Notes: generated by a model from the letters alone, not told the origin. Numbered from the stretch's first letter, positions 12,243 to 21,859 are shown. The stretch: 34,023 bases of DNA from Rhizophagus sp. LPA8_4_AMF (GCA_021464525.1 JADRCO010000423.1:1-34023), one strand, 5' to 3'. Numbers and translations are program-made.

Positions 12243-13042
12243 TTATTTAATTTTTTTTTCTTGTGATTCTGTACTAAAATTTTTTTTTTGTTTTGATTTA
12301 TTTCTTTTTTTATGATGAGGTGGTTGTTGTGTAACTTCATCATTTATCGTCGCATTTTCTCCTGATGATGTTTCATTTGACCCAAAGATATTTTCGGGCT
12401 TTTCAGAAAATAATTGATAACCTTTGCGAGCAGAATAATTTTTTGAAGTATTACATTCAGTACACATAACTTGAAGGTGAGGTTCAGGACGAGCTAATAT
12501 TAATTAGTTAAATTAGAGAGCTTGATTTAACTAAGAGATTTATTAATACATAAATGAATGGATAAAATGACTAGATTTATTAATACATAAATGAATGGAT
12601 AAAATGACTTACATTTAATTCGAACTTTAGATGTTACTCCAGGTAACAGAATTGTTTCACATCTTTTACAAATTGTACGTTTTATTGAAGGATCTATACG
12701 TAAAACTTGTTTCGTACCGATCGTCTTCATGGTATTTATATAAAATCTACCTAACGAAGCTAAATTTTTCGTATTATCCAAGTTAGTTTTGTTAGTCGTT
12801 GCATTACTTTCTATTATTTTAGATTGTCCTTGTTGTAATTCTTGCTCTTGATCTGAGAAAGAATATAATAGGGAAGGTTGTTGAGGCGTGGAAGTTGTAG
12901 ATAGTATTGGTGATGGTTGTGTTATATTTGCACTTATTGTTGTCATTAATGTTGCTGCTTGATAAAGAAAATTCATTCGTTGATATATTTCTCTATGTTG
13001 TATTAAACGAGGTTCTGAATTCTTTTCTTTCTTCTTTCCCAT
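12243..13042 (-). CDS. RPR2: RNase P protein subunit, Rpr2/Rpp21/Snm1 family, 2 exons
   Basis: This is a predicted protein subunit of nuclear RNase P, which trims tRNA 5' leaders; the related Snm1 belongs to RNase MRP. Exon 1 is 13042-12613 and exon 2 is 12493-12243, with a GTAAGT...TTAG intron; the spliced product is 226 aa. The N-terminus has the family helix (HREIYQRMNFLYQAATLM, about residues 16-33). A later block, GRFYINTMKTIGTKQVLRID, leads into a zinc ribbon with Cys125-x2-Cys128 (CKRC, followed by LLPGVT) and Cys154-x2-Cys157 (CTEC). The second Cys pair appears only after splicing, which supports the intron. A Ser/Thr/Gln-rich, low-complexity insert lies between helix and ribbon, and a Lys-rich tail follows. 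Rpr2 versus Snm1 cannot be decided from sequence alone. Confidence 0.88.
12536..12609. repeat. Perfect 37-bp tandem duplication inside an intron
   Basis: The unit at 12536-12572 is repeated without mismatch at 12573-12609. Both copies lie in the single intron of the RNase P subunit gene, directly next to its 5' splice site, which itself is not duplicated. The perfect identity suggests a recent duplication. Confidence 0.9.
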
Positions 13043-13290
13043 TTTTCTTTGTTTTCCAAGAAATATAATTTAATAAGTTTTCGCGTTAAACATAAATCGC
13101 CAAATTAAGTGTAATTATGGAGCTAAATTTCTGTAATTCGTAAATGGTAATCACTTGGCGATCACGAAAGTGCTGATCATGTGGTATCATAGTAAATTTC
13201 GCTCATGAACAAAAACGCCCGCTCGTTTCGGATACTTAAAACTTACCTCTATCGATAAAAGTGCAAGTCTCCCGTGGTCGCAATAAAGCT
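13043..13290. other. Upstream region of the RNase P subunit gene
   Basis: Sequence immediately 5' of the minus-strand start codon at 13042. It has higher GC than its surroundings and contains palindromic bits such as cgatcacg and gctgatcat. No defined promoter element can be supported. Confidence 0.3.
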
Positions 13291-13384
13291 CAAGCTCCTG
13301 AGACTGAGATTGTCCAAGCTCATTTCCACCCATGATTTTGGTGTTCAAGCTCCTGAAATTGAGATTTCCAACTGTGATTTCGGT
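13291..13384. repeat. Imperfect 55-bp tandem repeat (minisatellite-like)
   Basis: The motif caagctcctgagactgagat at 13291 recurs as caagctcctgaaattgagat at 13346, and the following gattttggtgt and gatttcggt parts also correspond, giving a period of about 55 bp and under two units. A 68-codon open frame on the minus strand crosses it (13187-13393), but it lacks a gene context and probably reflects the repeat. Confidence 0.55.
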
Positions 13385-13909
13385 ATAAATCAATTTTGTA
13401 ATTTACTAGTTTCATTTATTAGTCATTTATTTCATGGCACATAAGGTCCTACAACTCACATAATTATGAGATAGAGGAGAGTAACGTGTAAATATGTTAT
13501 TGTTTTATTATAGATAAATTTAGAGAAAATACAAATTGTCAGCTCCTATTGAATTTACTATAAATTCTATATCTTCTAAAATATATTGCGGGCATCATGC
13601 AAATTAATGAAACTATAAGTAAAATACATATTACAACAAGATGTAAATAAAAAAATAATCATCTTTCAAATTATAAAATAAATGACAAAAAAAAAGAAAT
13701 AAAAAGAATAAAAAATAAAAAACAAAAAAAAAGAAAACTTATCCGACCACAGAACCAAAGTCTTGGAGATAGTTGTTACCGAGCTAAGAGAAGATAACTT
13801 TGTGTGGCTCAAAAATAAGTTTGACATCCACATATTCATATCGTTCAGTGTGTTGTTCAATTTTGTCAGGACAAAAAATATTGGAAGAGATGACTTGTAG
13901 ATTCCTGTT
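13385..13909. other. AT-rich spacer, 3' of the secreted-protein gene
   Basis: No gene is supported. The part nearest 13909 should be the 3' untranslated region of the minus-strand secreted-protein gene. Runs of A at 13680-13735 make the open frame seen there uninformative. Confidence 0.4.
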
Positions 13910-14416
13910 TTATTGTTGAAGTACTTGAATTTGTTTTTGGAGTTGTAGAATTTGTCGTTGAAGTTCGTTTATTTTTTCTTGATTAGCATTCTTTATAGCG
14001 AGTATTTCTTGATATACTCTTCTTGATAGGTAATGTCCCCAATTTTCTGCCCAAAATGGTTTTCCTGCATTGTAAGCATTTGTTACGATTGTTTGTAATG
14101 CGTTATTTAATTCTGAGAGACTTCCGTAATTCACTTCGATTGTTTTTGAATTATCAAGGTTATTAATATGTTTCCTAACTGCTGCTTCTGCTAGATTATT
14201 TGTTTTTGTTCCAAATGAATAAGTTATTTGTGCGATGAAACTTTTCGCGATTTCTTCTTTCTTACTATCTGGTAATTTAGGCGAAGCTCCTATTTTTTTT
14301 AAAAAAATAGATAATTATAGAAATTATAAAAAAAATATTTATGAAAAATTCAAGATCTTACCAGCAAAAATAACAGCAAATGAAACAAAAATCAAAATAA
14401 AAAATTTCAATTGCAT
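13910..14416 (-). CDS. Small secreted protein with C-terminal coiled coil, 2 exons
   Basis: Exon 1 (14416-14362) encodes a signal peptide, MQLKFFILIFVSFAVIFAG, ending in a small-residue cleavage region (FAGAS). A GTAAGA...ATAG intron joins it to exon 2 (14289-13910), and the spliced product is 144 aa. The mature part is hydrophilic and mostly helical by composition. It ends in a heptad-like, Gln/Leu/Ile-rich stretch (EKINELQRQILQLQKQIQVL, about residues 122-141), likely a short coiled coil. There is no cysteine in the mature part and no transmembrane segment after the leader. I do not recognise a family. Small secreted proteins of mycorrhizal fungi include candidate effectors, but nothing here proves that role. 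A TATA-like tatataaac lies about 95 nt upstream on the minus strand, and a palindromic MITE begins just beyond it. The unspliced downstream open frame would lack the leader, so the spliced start is preferred. Confidence 0.75.
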
Positions 14417-14524
14417 GATTACAAATTTTTTGATTGGTAATTTTAGTGTAAATTTATTTTTTGTTGTTTTATAATTTTAACATAAAATATTTCGCTTTTT
14501 TCAAGGTGTTTATATAAAAAAAGT

Positions 14525-14753
14525 AAGGCTATGATGCCACTTTTCTATGATTAAACTTTAAACAAAATTTGGTAACTTGTAACTTATTCTCTTTACCACG
14601 TTTATGCAATCACACCGCCACAAAGGCCATACATGCGTCAAAACTGTAAGTTCACAACAAAAAAATAAAGGCTATGATGCTAAGAGATTAAAGTTACAAG
14701 TTACCAAATTTTGTTTAAAGTTTAATCATAGAAACGTGGCACCATAGCCTTTA
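14525..14753. mobile_element. Palindromic MITE upstream of the secreted-protein gene
   Basis: The left arm (14525-14584, beginning aaggctatgatgccac) is matched by a reverse-complementary right arm (about 14690-14753, ending accatagccttt) with few differences over roughly 60 bp. The internal sequence includes a further aaaggctatgatgc copy near 14667. There is no coding capacity. It lies about 110 bp upstream of the secreted-protein start codon, so it abuts or forms part of that promoter. A (tta) microsatellite follows its right end, which hides any target duplication. The family is unclear. Confidence 0.7.
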
Positions 14754-14920
14754 TTATTATTATTATTATTATTTGAGAAAAAATGAGAAATTACAGTTCA
14801 CGACATAAATATCTGTAATTTTATGTTAAAATAATAGCACCACTCGGTAACAGAAACATCAGTTATCAGCACTAAAAAAAAATTTCATCCTTATATTTTA
14901 AAGTACAGTACTCTTAAAAA

Positions 14921-15063
14921 AGTAAGGCTATGATGCCACTTTTCTATGATTAAACTGTAAACAAAATTTGGTAACTTGTAACTTTATTCTCTTACCACGT
15001 TTATGCAATCACAACACCACAAAAGCCATATATGCGCCAAAATTGTAAGTTCACAACAAAAAA
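14921..15063 (+). mobile_element. Second, one-armed copy of the same MITE
   Basis: Positions 14921-15063 repeat, in direct orientation and with few changes, the left arm and first interior part of the element at 14525 (gtaaggctatgatgccactt through ttcacaacaaaa). The complementary right arm is missing. This is either a truncated insertion or the product of recombination between two copies. Confidence 0.7.
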
Positions 15064-15099
15064 AAAATAGTAAAGAAGTAATAATGGGTAAAACATTAC

Positions 15100-15560
15100 A
15101 TCATGAAAAGAAAAAAATATTAGGATCTTTATAGAAGAATTATAGCAGAAGGAATATTCATAAAAGATTGGATCTTTTAGAATCTTTTAGGAAGATTGAA
15201 AGATTAGGAAATATTTATGACAGAAGGGAAAGATTCATAGAAGAAGTGAAATATTGGAATATTTATAACAGTTAGAAAATATGCATAGCAGAAAAGAAAT
15301 ATTTATAGAAGATTAGGAATATTAAAAATGTATAAATACAAGGGTTTTTCGACTTTTGTTGAGAAGTTTCTTTTTGCTCAACTTGAAAAATAATAAATAA
15401 AATAAACCTTTAAATCTTAAATTATAAAGATAAAATAAGTCTTTCTTAGGCTACGTTATACTTTATTTACAATAAAAGTACTAAATAAATTTAGTTGTCG
15501 CTTAGTAGGGGAGACTATTGAGGTTCATTTTGGTAAGTACTTTTAATGATGTTTTTCTTT
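15100..15560 (+). mobile_element. LTR-like retroelement remnant (uncertain)
   Basis: A stretch of AGA-rich sequence is followed by a promoter-like tataaatacaaggg near 15335, a short transcribed-looking segment, and a polyadenylation-like aataaataaaataaa near 15400. It then leads to GC-richer sequence beyond 15500. This order resembles the U3-R-U5 layout of a long terminal repeat. No paired repeat, target duplication or coding domain was found in the window. If correct, it is a solitary old fossil. Confidence 0.25.
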
Positions 15561-15846
15561 GTTTTTCATTTTAATTAAACAAAGTGGTGGACCCCCGAGA
15601 TTTCTTTCTCTACAACGCGTACAGGAGATGAGAAAGGAAACTGGCTTAGGTTATCGGTCATCTGACATTAAAATGACTCTAATGACACATAGTAGCTTAC
15701 TTTAGTATCATATCAAAAACTATTGAAGTAGTATTTGGCTGTGATAGTAACATTGGGAAGCAACAATTTTGATTCTAGCAATTAAAAGTAAGCCAAAAAG
15801 ATAATAACGTAAAAAATTTTACAAAATAAAATTTATTGTTTTCGCA
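15561..15846. other. Repeat-like spacer
   Basis: A GC-richer patch (agtggtggacccccgagatt onward) follows the LTR-like segment and may belong to it. No gene was seen. Confidence 0.25.
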
Positions 15847-16300
15847 CTAACAAATTAATGTAGTATAAAAGATTTTGTTTAATGTTTGTAATTTTTTTGG
15901 GCTTGCAAACTTTACTGGAATGCTTATCATTATTATTATCAGATTGAAAAATGGCTTATTATTAGGAGGTCCTTTTGCTTTTGTGAATGTATATTCTTTG
16001 CAAAATTCATGTTTATGCTCTTTAACTAACGGGCAACCTCCAAAATAACAAGGTTTAATGATTCCAGAGTTCATCAAATGAATAGTGGTAAATGAAAATT
16101 TACCACAGTCTGAGCAACTTTTTTTAACCGAACATGATTTGCATATGAAGTGTTTGTGCGGTCTTCATATTGAACAATGTAATAAATAATTCACATATTT
16201 CATCATGTTCTACTAAATAAACATTTTTTGTTTCTATTTCCTTATAGACTTGACAAAGTTGAATTTCTTCACTAATGAATAATTCGGTAATGTGCATACA
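15847..16300 (-). pseudogene. Cys/His-rich fragment, probably broken
   Basis: On the minus strand, about 16155 down to 15960 reads PHKHFICKSCSVKKSCSDCG, then CYFGGCP and KEHKHEFC. The Cys and His spacing looks like a zinc-binding module. Upstream, about 16300-16190, another frame reads CQVYKEIETKNVYLVEHDE. The two parts do not join in one open frame, so this is a decayed gene or several exons whose splice sites I could not fix. The family is not recognised and no function is offered. Confidence 0.3.
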
Positions 16301-17498
16301 TGCATACTTATATACTCAAACCACAATACAATTATTGTGTATTAATGAATGAATGAAATTAATGTATTATTTACCAGTTATGAAACTTCTCATAGTATTA
16401 TTATGTACTAAATTAATAATTTTATCAATAATTAATTAAATTATAACGCTAAATGCGTAAATCAAGCATAAAATAACAAAAGCTTAATGGCAGTTTTAAA
16501 TATTTTATTTTATTTTTAATGCTTAGAATTGCGCAATAACCGATATCAAAGCATACAAATCAACAAATAAAATAACAGGAACTCACAACGTATATAGGAT
16601 TGATCCATTAATTAAGGTCGAGTTATTGAGTTCGTGTTTGCTTTTGACTAATTGAGCTTATCGAGATCAAACTCACTTACCTCAAGGATCGATGTCGAAC
16701 TCACATACACATTATACCATTGTCGAACAAATAATACAACAAGATCAAACATTGATGGTGATCTCTAAACTAATAGGATTGCTCAACATCGAGTTGTGGA
16801 ATCGACAAAAAATATAATGAATATATACAGAATTTAAAAATGGTGCAGTATGTAAGTGTTTCATCTTGGACGTTAAAACTATTAACTTCAGAAACTTGAA
16901 CATGAGAAATTTATAATAAAAAATAGTTTGTGTCACCTTACATATAAGTATTTGCCACCATTGTATATCACGTGCGTTGCCGTTTGACTCTTGCAAATAT
17001 ATTTATGTATATTTTTTCTTTTCATGAAACTATATATATGTTGTTCTAGACTATCATTTTTTTTTCTTAAGAGTGTTGCTATTTATGAAAATTTTTCATT
17101 CAATCAATTTCATTATTTTTTGTAAAGACTTTCAAGGTCTTTAAAAAAGAAAAAAAAAAAATTTTTTTTTTATGAATATTCTATAATTCGTTAATTATAA
17201 GCAATTATGATTAGTGCATGAATTTTATTTTCATATGTTCGAATGAACTTGCGATGATATACTTGTTTGTATTATATATAACTGAAATTAAAATTACTCA
17301 TAATAATGACCTTATAGTGATATCAAGTTAATCAAGGTTAAAATTTTTTAATCTTTGATTCAATAATTAGCTTAATTTATAATTTTCACAAAACGTAAAT
17401 ATTTTTTTTTTAAAAAAGGAATTTTTAATTTATATAATAGCACTCTAAAATGAGAGAATTGATACTAGTTTATGAGCTTATTGATAAATTAAAAAAAA
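16301..17498. other. AT-rich spacer before the VWA array
   Basis: No gene is supported. A 16600-16740 patch has loosely repeated gatcaaactcac and gtcgaactcac motifs. The rest is low-complexity A/T. The part next to 17499 is the 3' flank of the first VWA gene. Confidence 0.35.
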
Positions 17499-18134
17499 TC
17501 ATTCCCTCAATGTGATAGCAGAATTGATAGCAGAACAAGCAGCATCAAAAAATTTTTCTACTAATCCCTCCGGATCTGGAGTGCTCATGATATCAAACAC
17601 TGGAAATTCTCCAATTATGCTTTGAAACACTCTGATCATGGTTTCTGTATATTCCGTAATCTTGCCGAAAAAATAATGAATTCCTGCCGATCGCATTTCT
17701 CCCAATACTTGTTCTTCAGTAAGACCATTTGGGTCGCCGTCCGGATAGTCATCTTCTGGATTATCGAAATGGCCATGTGGTGGATAGTCACCGATGTGTA
17801 AAAGGACGCGGGTGGTATTTCGCCAGGTCATTCTGGTTACGGCTGCGTTAAGTCCGCCCAGAACATCTTCCGGTCCATCTCCACCACCACCTGTGGCTGG
17901 AACATTCGATAGATAATTTTTGAATTCTTCGCAAGAATAGGTGAAATCAAAAACCACTAAGCGGATAGAGCCATCACAGTGATCACGGTAGCCACAGAAA
18001 CCGACTCGAATTTTAATTGCTGGTTCCAAATTTTCCATGTATTCTACTACTCTTTCGATAGCATTCTTAGCACCTTTAATGTATCCTCCCATAGAACCGG
18101 TGCAGTCCATAACGAAGCAAAGGTCAACTTCCAT
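17499..18134 (-). CDS. Stand-alone von Willebrand factor A domain protein, copy 1
   Basis: A single exon encodes 211 aa, essentially one VWA domain with no signal peptide, kinase or membrane segment. The MIDAS metal site is visible as D10-C-T12-G-S14 near the start (LCFVMDCTGSM), Thr81 in ATGGGGDGPED, and Asp116 in HIGDYPPHG. The DCTGSM and PPHG forms resemble the VWA of alpha-kinase VwkA and TerY-like proteins (family knowledge). Such domains bind proteins through a divalent metal. It is the most divergent of the four tandem copies: GGGGDG versus GGGDA, and one residue shorter in the HFDNPEDDYPD loop. Upstream, on the other strand, lies a decayed coiled-coil gene. The first ATG directly precedes the first strand of the domain, so the protein is probably complete. 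Confidence 0.9.
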   Translation of the reverse strand: MEVDLCFVMDCTGSMGGYIKGAKNAIERVVEYMENLEPAIKIRVGFCGYRDHCDGSIRLVVFDFTYSCEEFKNYLSNVPATGGGGDGPEDVLGGLNAAVTRMTWRNTTRVLLHIGDYPPHGHFDNPEDDYPDGDPNGLTEEQVLGEMRSAGIHYFFGKITEYTETMIRVFQSIIGEFPVFDIMSTPDPEGLVEKFFDAACSAINSAITLRE

Positions 18135-18693
18135 TTAGCGTTTGATGTTTGTTTAAATTTTTTTTCGAGTTTTGGACCTATTAAATACTGTCAAACATGA
18201 CAATAAGTGAAAACTTTTTACTACCGAATTTCAGTAAAATAATAACAGACAATTAAAATAGCAATTGCAAACCTAAAGAAATATTTCTTCTTGAAAAAAC
18301 TAAAAAGGATAATAATAATATGAATGAAAAGTATGTCTTTATAAACAGTTTTTTTTTAGTATGATACAAATTTTTATTTGATAGAACAAAAAAATTGACA
18401 ACAGATAAGGCGATATATCATTCAAAGAGAATAAAATGGAGAGTAAAAGAAAGTATTTTTAGGATATAATGAAATAGTTTTTAAAAAAAAAAAACTTGTA
18501 AAACCTGATACTGTTTACTGATTTTATGACAATTGAGGAATCTCTTTAAATGACAAAACAAAAAATGTATAATGCGGCTCATTATACGATGGTTTTATAT
18601 GTTATCATTGTCATAGACTTATCTAGTTAGTATTATAATGATAACTTATTTTTAACAATAACTTATTTTTAACGAAAAAATGGAAATACTGTA
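18135..18693. promoter_or_regulatory. Former divergent promoter region, unit 1
   Basis: The sequence upstream of VWA copy 1 retains blocks shared with the other three units (acatgacaataagtga, acagacaattaaaat, tatttcttcttga, attgacaa..ataa). In the intact unit the same blocks separate the VWA and coiled-coil genes. Conservation between copies may reflect shared ancestry, promoter function or both. Confidence 0.45.
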
Positions 18694-18958
18694 GTTATTC
18701 TACGACAATGCTGTGAAAAATCATGATGTTTTATGATAAGTAATTCCGTGGAATAATTGCTTAATTATACCACGGTTCCTAGTTAAAAATCTGATTTTTT
18801 TTCTTGATATTCCCACGGGTGGTGTTTATTTAAAAAGATGGGTAAAAAGTCTATCAATATTGGAATAAAAGTCTATCTTTTTAAGGTACGGATACCGAAC
18901 CAGTTATTTCACGGAGTCACTGGAATATCATGATTTTCACAGTTCCCCGTGAAATAAC
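18694..18958. mobile_element. Palindromic TA-flanked MITE (265 bp)
   Basis: The left end GTTATTCTACG and the complement of the right end GTTATTTCACGGGG begin imperfect inverted arms of about 65 bp that share tgtgaaaa-tcatgat cores. The element is flanked by TA on both sides (18692-18693 and 18959-18960), as for Tc1/mariner-type insertions. It has no coding capacity. A shrunken relative lies in unit 2 near 21733-21790. Confidence 0.5.
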
Positions 18959-18999
18959 TATTACTTTAGAAATCAAAATGGTCAAAGATGTTGAAATCG

Positions 19000-20145
19000 A
19001 TGAATTCACATCAAACTAGAAATGATCCGAATAGTCTGAATAATAGATATCCGCATTGATATAAGAATTAAATAAATCAATTGTCAATTTTATCAATCTA
19101 CAAAACTTGTAAGTTAATGTCACAAGATTTTCAAAATTCTTTAGTAACCCACTAGGAAAAAAAAATAAAATAACTGGTCAAAGAAGAAATTTTCAGCAAG
19201 ACCGAATTTAATGAATACAAGAAAAATTCGAGAATATTAACACTATAACAATTAGATGAGAAGAGAAATAGTTTACTAAATTAGTAGTCGAAAATACCAA
19301 ACTTAAAGAAGAGGCATAGGCAACAATTATTCGTTTAGCGATGTTGAAATACTGTACTATGTAACTCGAAATCTATTATATAGGTCTTAACACTACCGTA
19401 GTGCTTTATTAAATCCATTTACATCATAAGATATTAGATTTATTTAGTACGCAAGCTTTCTCATGAATTAGCTGAATTCCAAGGTAACACTTTTACACTA
19501 TCGGATATATAATTGTTATTGGGTAGGGGGGTTGAACTGCGAAGCAGTTCGGATGATATTTTAACCATCATACCCAATAACTGTGTTATTATGCAGACGT
19601 CCAAGATTATAAAATCTAATTGACGTAATGCGTCAAAAATATCAAAGATATTTATGCAATAAATACTTTATCTAAAAATATCAGTATGTTAAAAACGACA
19701 TGATCCTATTTGGCTGCATAATAACAAGAATTATTATGGATAACCAACCAAGTTATTCTCAAGAACTCGTACCAGAACTGATGAAGTTATTTATATATCG
19801 ATAATTAACTATATATATAATTGATAATGATGGAAATATACGTATGCATAATTTATAGTTTATGCCAGAAACGAATTTAATAAAATGATAATCACTATCG
19901 TAAAGTTAATGTTGGTTTCGCGTAAATGTTCAAAAACCAAGCAAATAAATACAGAAAGTGAATTTCTTAAGAATGTTATAATTAGTCCAAACATGATAAA
20001 TGATAATGAAATTGAAATATTACACGTAGATATATGATACTTCTGGTTGACAAAACTTGAATACAAAAATACACTTACAAAAGTATTTCCACGATACATC
20101 ATCAGTGATTCAAATGAAGCCAACGAAGATAGATTATGTCCAATA
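19000..20145 (+). pseudogene. Relic of the coiled-coil gene, unit 1
   Basis: Nucleotide blocks match the intact coiled-coil gene in order. Near 19180-19290, tttcagcaaga and ttagatgagaag-gaaat match 27125-27210. Near 19300, cttaaagaagaggcat matches 27240. Near 19480, gaattccaaggt matches 27547. Then 19790-20140 matches 27690-28120 (gatggaaatat-cg-atgcat, cgtaaatgttcaa-aacca, cgtagatatatg, acttacaaaagtatttcc). Many stops and indels and a roughly 220-bp foreign insertion make it non-coding. The orientation and position relative to the VWA gene are those of the intact unit. Confidence 0.88.
19511..19735. mobile_element. Nested inverted-repeat insertion in relic 1
   Basis: Sequence present here but absent from the corresponding place in unit 2 contains two hairpin pairs. 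One is gttattgggta (19515) with tacccaataac (19571), enclosing gaactgcgaagcagttc. The other is gttattatgcag (19585) with ctgcataataac (19714). It is probably one or two miniature elements; the exact ends and target duplications are unclear. Confidence 0.45.
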
Positions 20146-20284
20146 ATATTAATACAGAGATTATAACAGTTTAGAAAATAGTTAAATGTATATATGCGTA
20201 AAAGAATAGTATATTTAACTTCGAATAGCATTTCTCATTTAAAACGAAAAAAAAAATTTAAAGAATTGTGGTAAGTAATTAGGT

Positions 20285-20405
20285 TATCTACTTTCAAAAG
20301 AAGTTAGTAGATAATTTTGATCTTTCGTATTGTTGCTGTAATGCCAAGTGCTGATTTAAAAGTAGCGGATCTATTTATTTTATTCAACAGTAGGTTTATT
20401 TGGCT
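20285..20405 (-). pseudogene. Relic of the Hsp70 gene 3' end, unit 1
   Basis: This stretch matches the last coding part of the minus-strand Hsp70 gene (about 28570-28690): tact-tcaaaagaagtt, ttgctgtaat, and tgaatttaaaagtag-like tgatttaaaagtag against ttaatttaaaagtag. It lies at the same place relative to the coiled-coil relic as the real Hsp70 end lies to the intact coiled-coil gene. Only about 120 bp is recognisable, so this rests on a short, imperfect alignment made by eye. Confidence 0.6.
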
Positions 20406-20568
20406 GACACAAGAACCGGTAAATCGCACCAATTGTTGCAGTAGATCGATGATACTTTAAAAGTTCTCAAGTTCAAAAGTTTTAATTCAGAAACTTTATT
20501 ACTTTATTTTGTGTAGATAATTAAATTTTAAGGCTCTAATTTGATAATTTGAATAATGAGTAAAATAA

Positions 20569-21204
20569 TTATTCTCTCAATGTGATAGCAGTATTGATAG
20601 CTGAACAAGCAGCATCAAAAAATTTTTCTACTAATCCCTCTGGATCTGGAGTGCTCTTGAAATCAAACACTGGATACTCTCCAATTATGCTTTGGAACAC
20701 TTCGGTCATCTTATCAGTATATTCCGTAATCTTTCCGAAAAAGTAGTAAATGCCTGCTGATCGCATTTCTCTGAGTACTTGTTCTGCAGTTAGACCATTT
20801 GGGTCGCCATCTGGATAATCATCACCCATATCAGTAAAGCGACGGCCATGTGGAGGACAGTCAGCGATATGTAAAAGGACGCGAGTGGGATTTCGCCAGG
20901 TCATTCTTGTTACGGCTGCGTTAAGTCCGCCTAGGACATCTTCTGGAGCATCTCCACCACCTAAAGCTGAAACTCCCGACACGTTATTTTTGAACTCATC
21001 ACAAGAAGTGGTGAACTCAATAATCTGTAGGCGATTAGAGCCATCACAGTGGTCACGATAGCCACAAAAACCTGCCCGAACTATAATTGCTGGTTTCATA
21101 TTTGCCATGTAATCTACTATCTTTTTGATAGAATTCTTAGCACCTTCAATGTGGCCTTCCATAGAACTGGTGCAGTCCATAACGAAGCAAAGGTCAACTT
21201 CCAT
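20569..21204 (-). CDS. Stand-alone VWA domain protein, copy 2
   Basis: A single exon of 211 aa, colinear with the other three copies. It keeps the first MIDAS motif (D10-C-T12-S-S14) and HIADCPPHG, but position 81, Thr in copies 1 and 4, is Leu here (VSALGGGDAPED). This may weaken or change metal binding. The codon block 20729-21138 is identical at the DNA level to copy 3, while the 3' third of the gene and the flanks differ. The reading frame is intact although the partner coiled-coil gene to its right is decayed, so the VWA product is probably still used. Confidence 0.9.
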   Translation of the reverse strand: MEVDLCFVMDCTSSMEGHIEGAKNSIKKIVDYMANMKPAIIVRAGFCGYRDHCDGSNRLQIIEFTTSCDEFKNNVSGVSALGGGDAPEDVLGGLNAAVTRMTWRNPTRVLLHIADCPPHGRRFTDMGDDYPDGDPNGLTAEQVLREMRSAGIYYFFGKITEYTDKMTEVFQSIIGEYPVFDFKSTPDPEGLVEKFFDAACSAINTAITLRE

Positions 21205-21859
21205 TTTGGCGTTTAATGTCTATTTGATTTTTCTTTGAGATAAAAGTTTTCGGACTATTAAACAATTTTGGTCTAATAACTTGACAATAAGTCAATAAGT
21301 ATGTAGGTTATTAAAACTGAATTTTAATAAAACAATAACAGACAATTAAAATGGCAATTACAAAACTAAAGAGATATTTCTTCTTGAAATAGTATGAATG
21401 AAAAGTACGTATTAATAAATGCATACGCAATGGGCTTTGTGTAACGCTACTTTTTTGATAGATTGACAAAATTGGATAAGGTTATACTCTAAGAGGAATA
21501 TAAAATGGTGAAAGTGTAATAGTTTTAAATACAACTTGTTACTGTTTTATGATTTATGACAAATGCTAAATCAAAATAAAACCTGTTAAAAAAACAAATG
21601 AAATCCCTTTTAGAAAATTGATCACGTGTCTGAATTTTTCTGATTTTTTTCCAGAAATTTTTTATAATTATCACATTATTTCATAAATAAATAAATAATA
21701 AATTTAACGATCGTTTTTTTTTAAAAAAAAAGTAATGGTTATTCTAAGACGCAGCTGCGAAAAATCATGATATTCTGTGAAATAATTGTTATATATATGT
21801 ATATATTTGTTCTTTGTTTTCGGATAATACCTCAGAAATTAAGCTTGAAATACAAAATA
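21205..21859. promoter_or_regulatory. Former divergent promoter region, unit 2
   Basis: It shares the unit blocks acttgacaataagt, acagacaattaaaat, gatatttcttcttga, aaagtacgtatta and gacaaaattggataa with units 1 and 3. Near 21733-21790 it contains ggttattctaagac..atcatgatattctgtgaaat, a fragment related to the palindromic MITE of unit 1. Confidence 0.45.

Noticed and set aside
13187-13393. 68-codon minus-strand frame as a gene
   Set aside because: It runs through a minisatellite-like repeat and has no supporting neighbours or domain.
14235-14474. 79-codon plus-strand frame with a hydrophobic start
   Set aside because: Antisense shadow of the spliced secreted-protein gene, whose signal peptide, splice sites and frame fit much better.
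16745-16996. 83-codon minus-strand frame
   Set aside because: No motif, no partner exon, and composition like the random AT-rich background.
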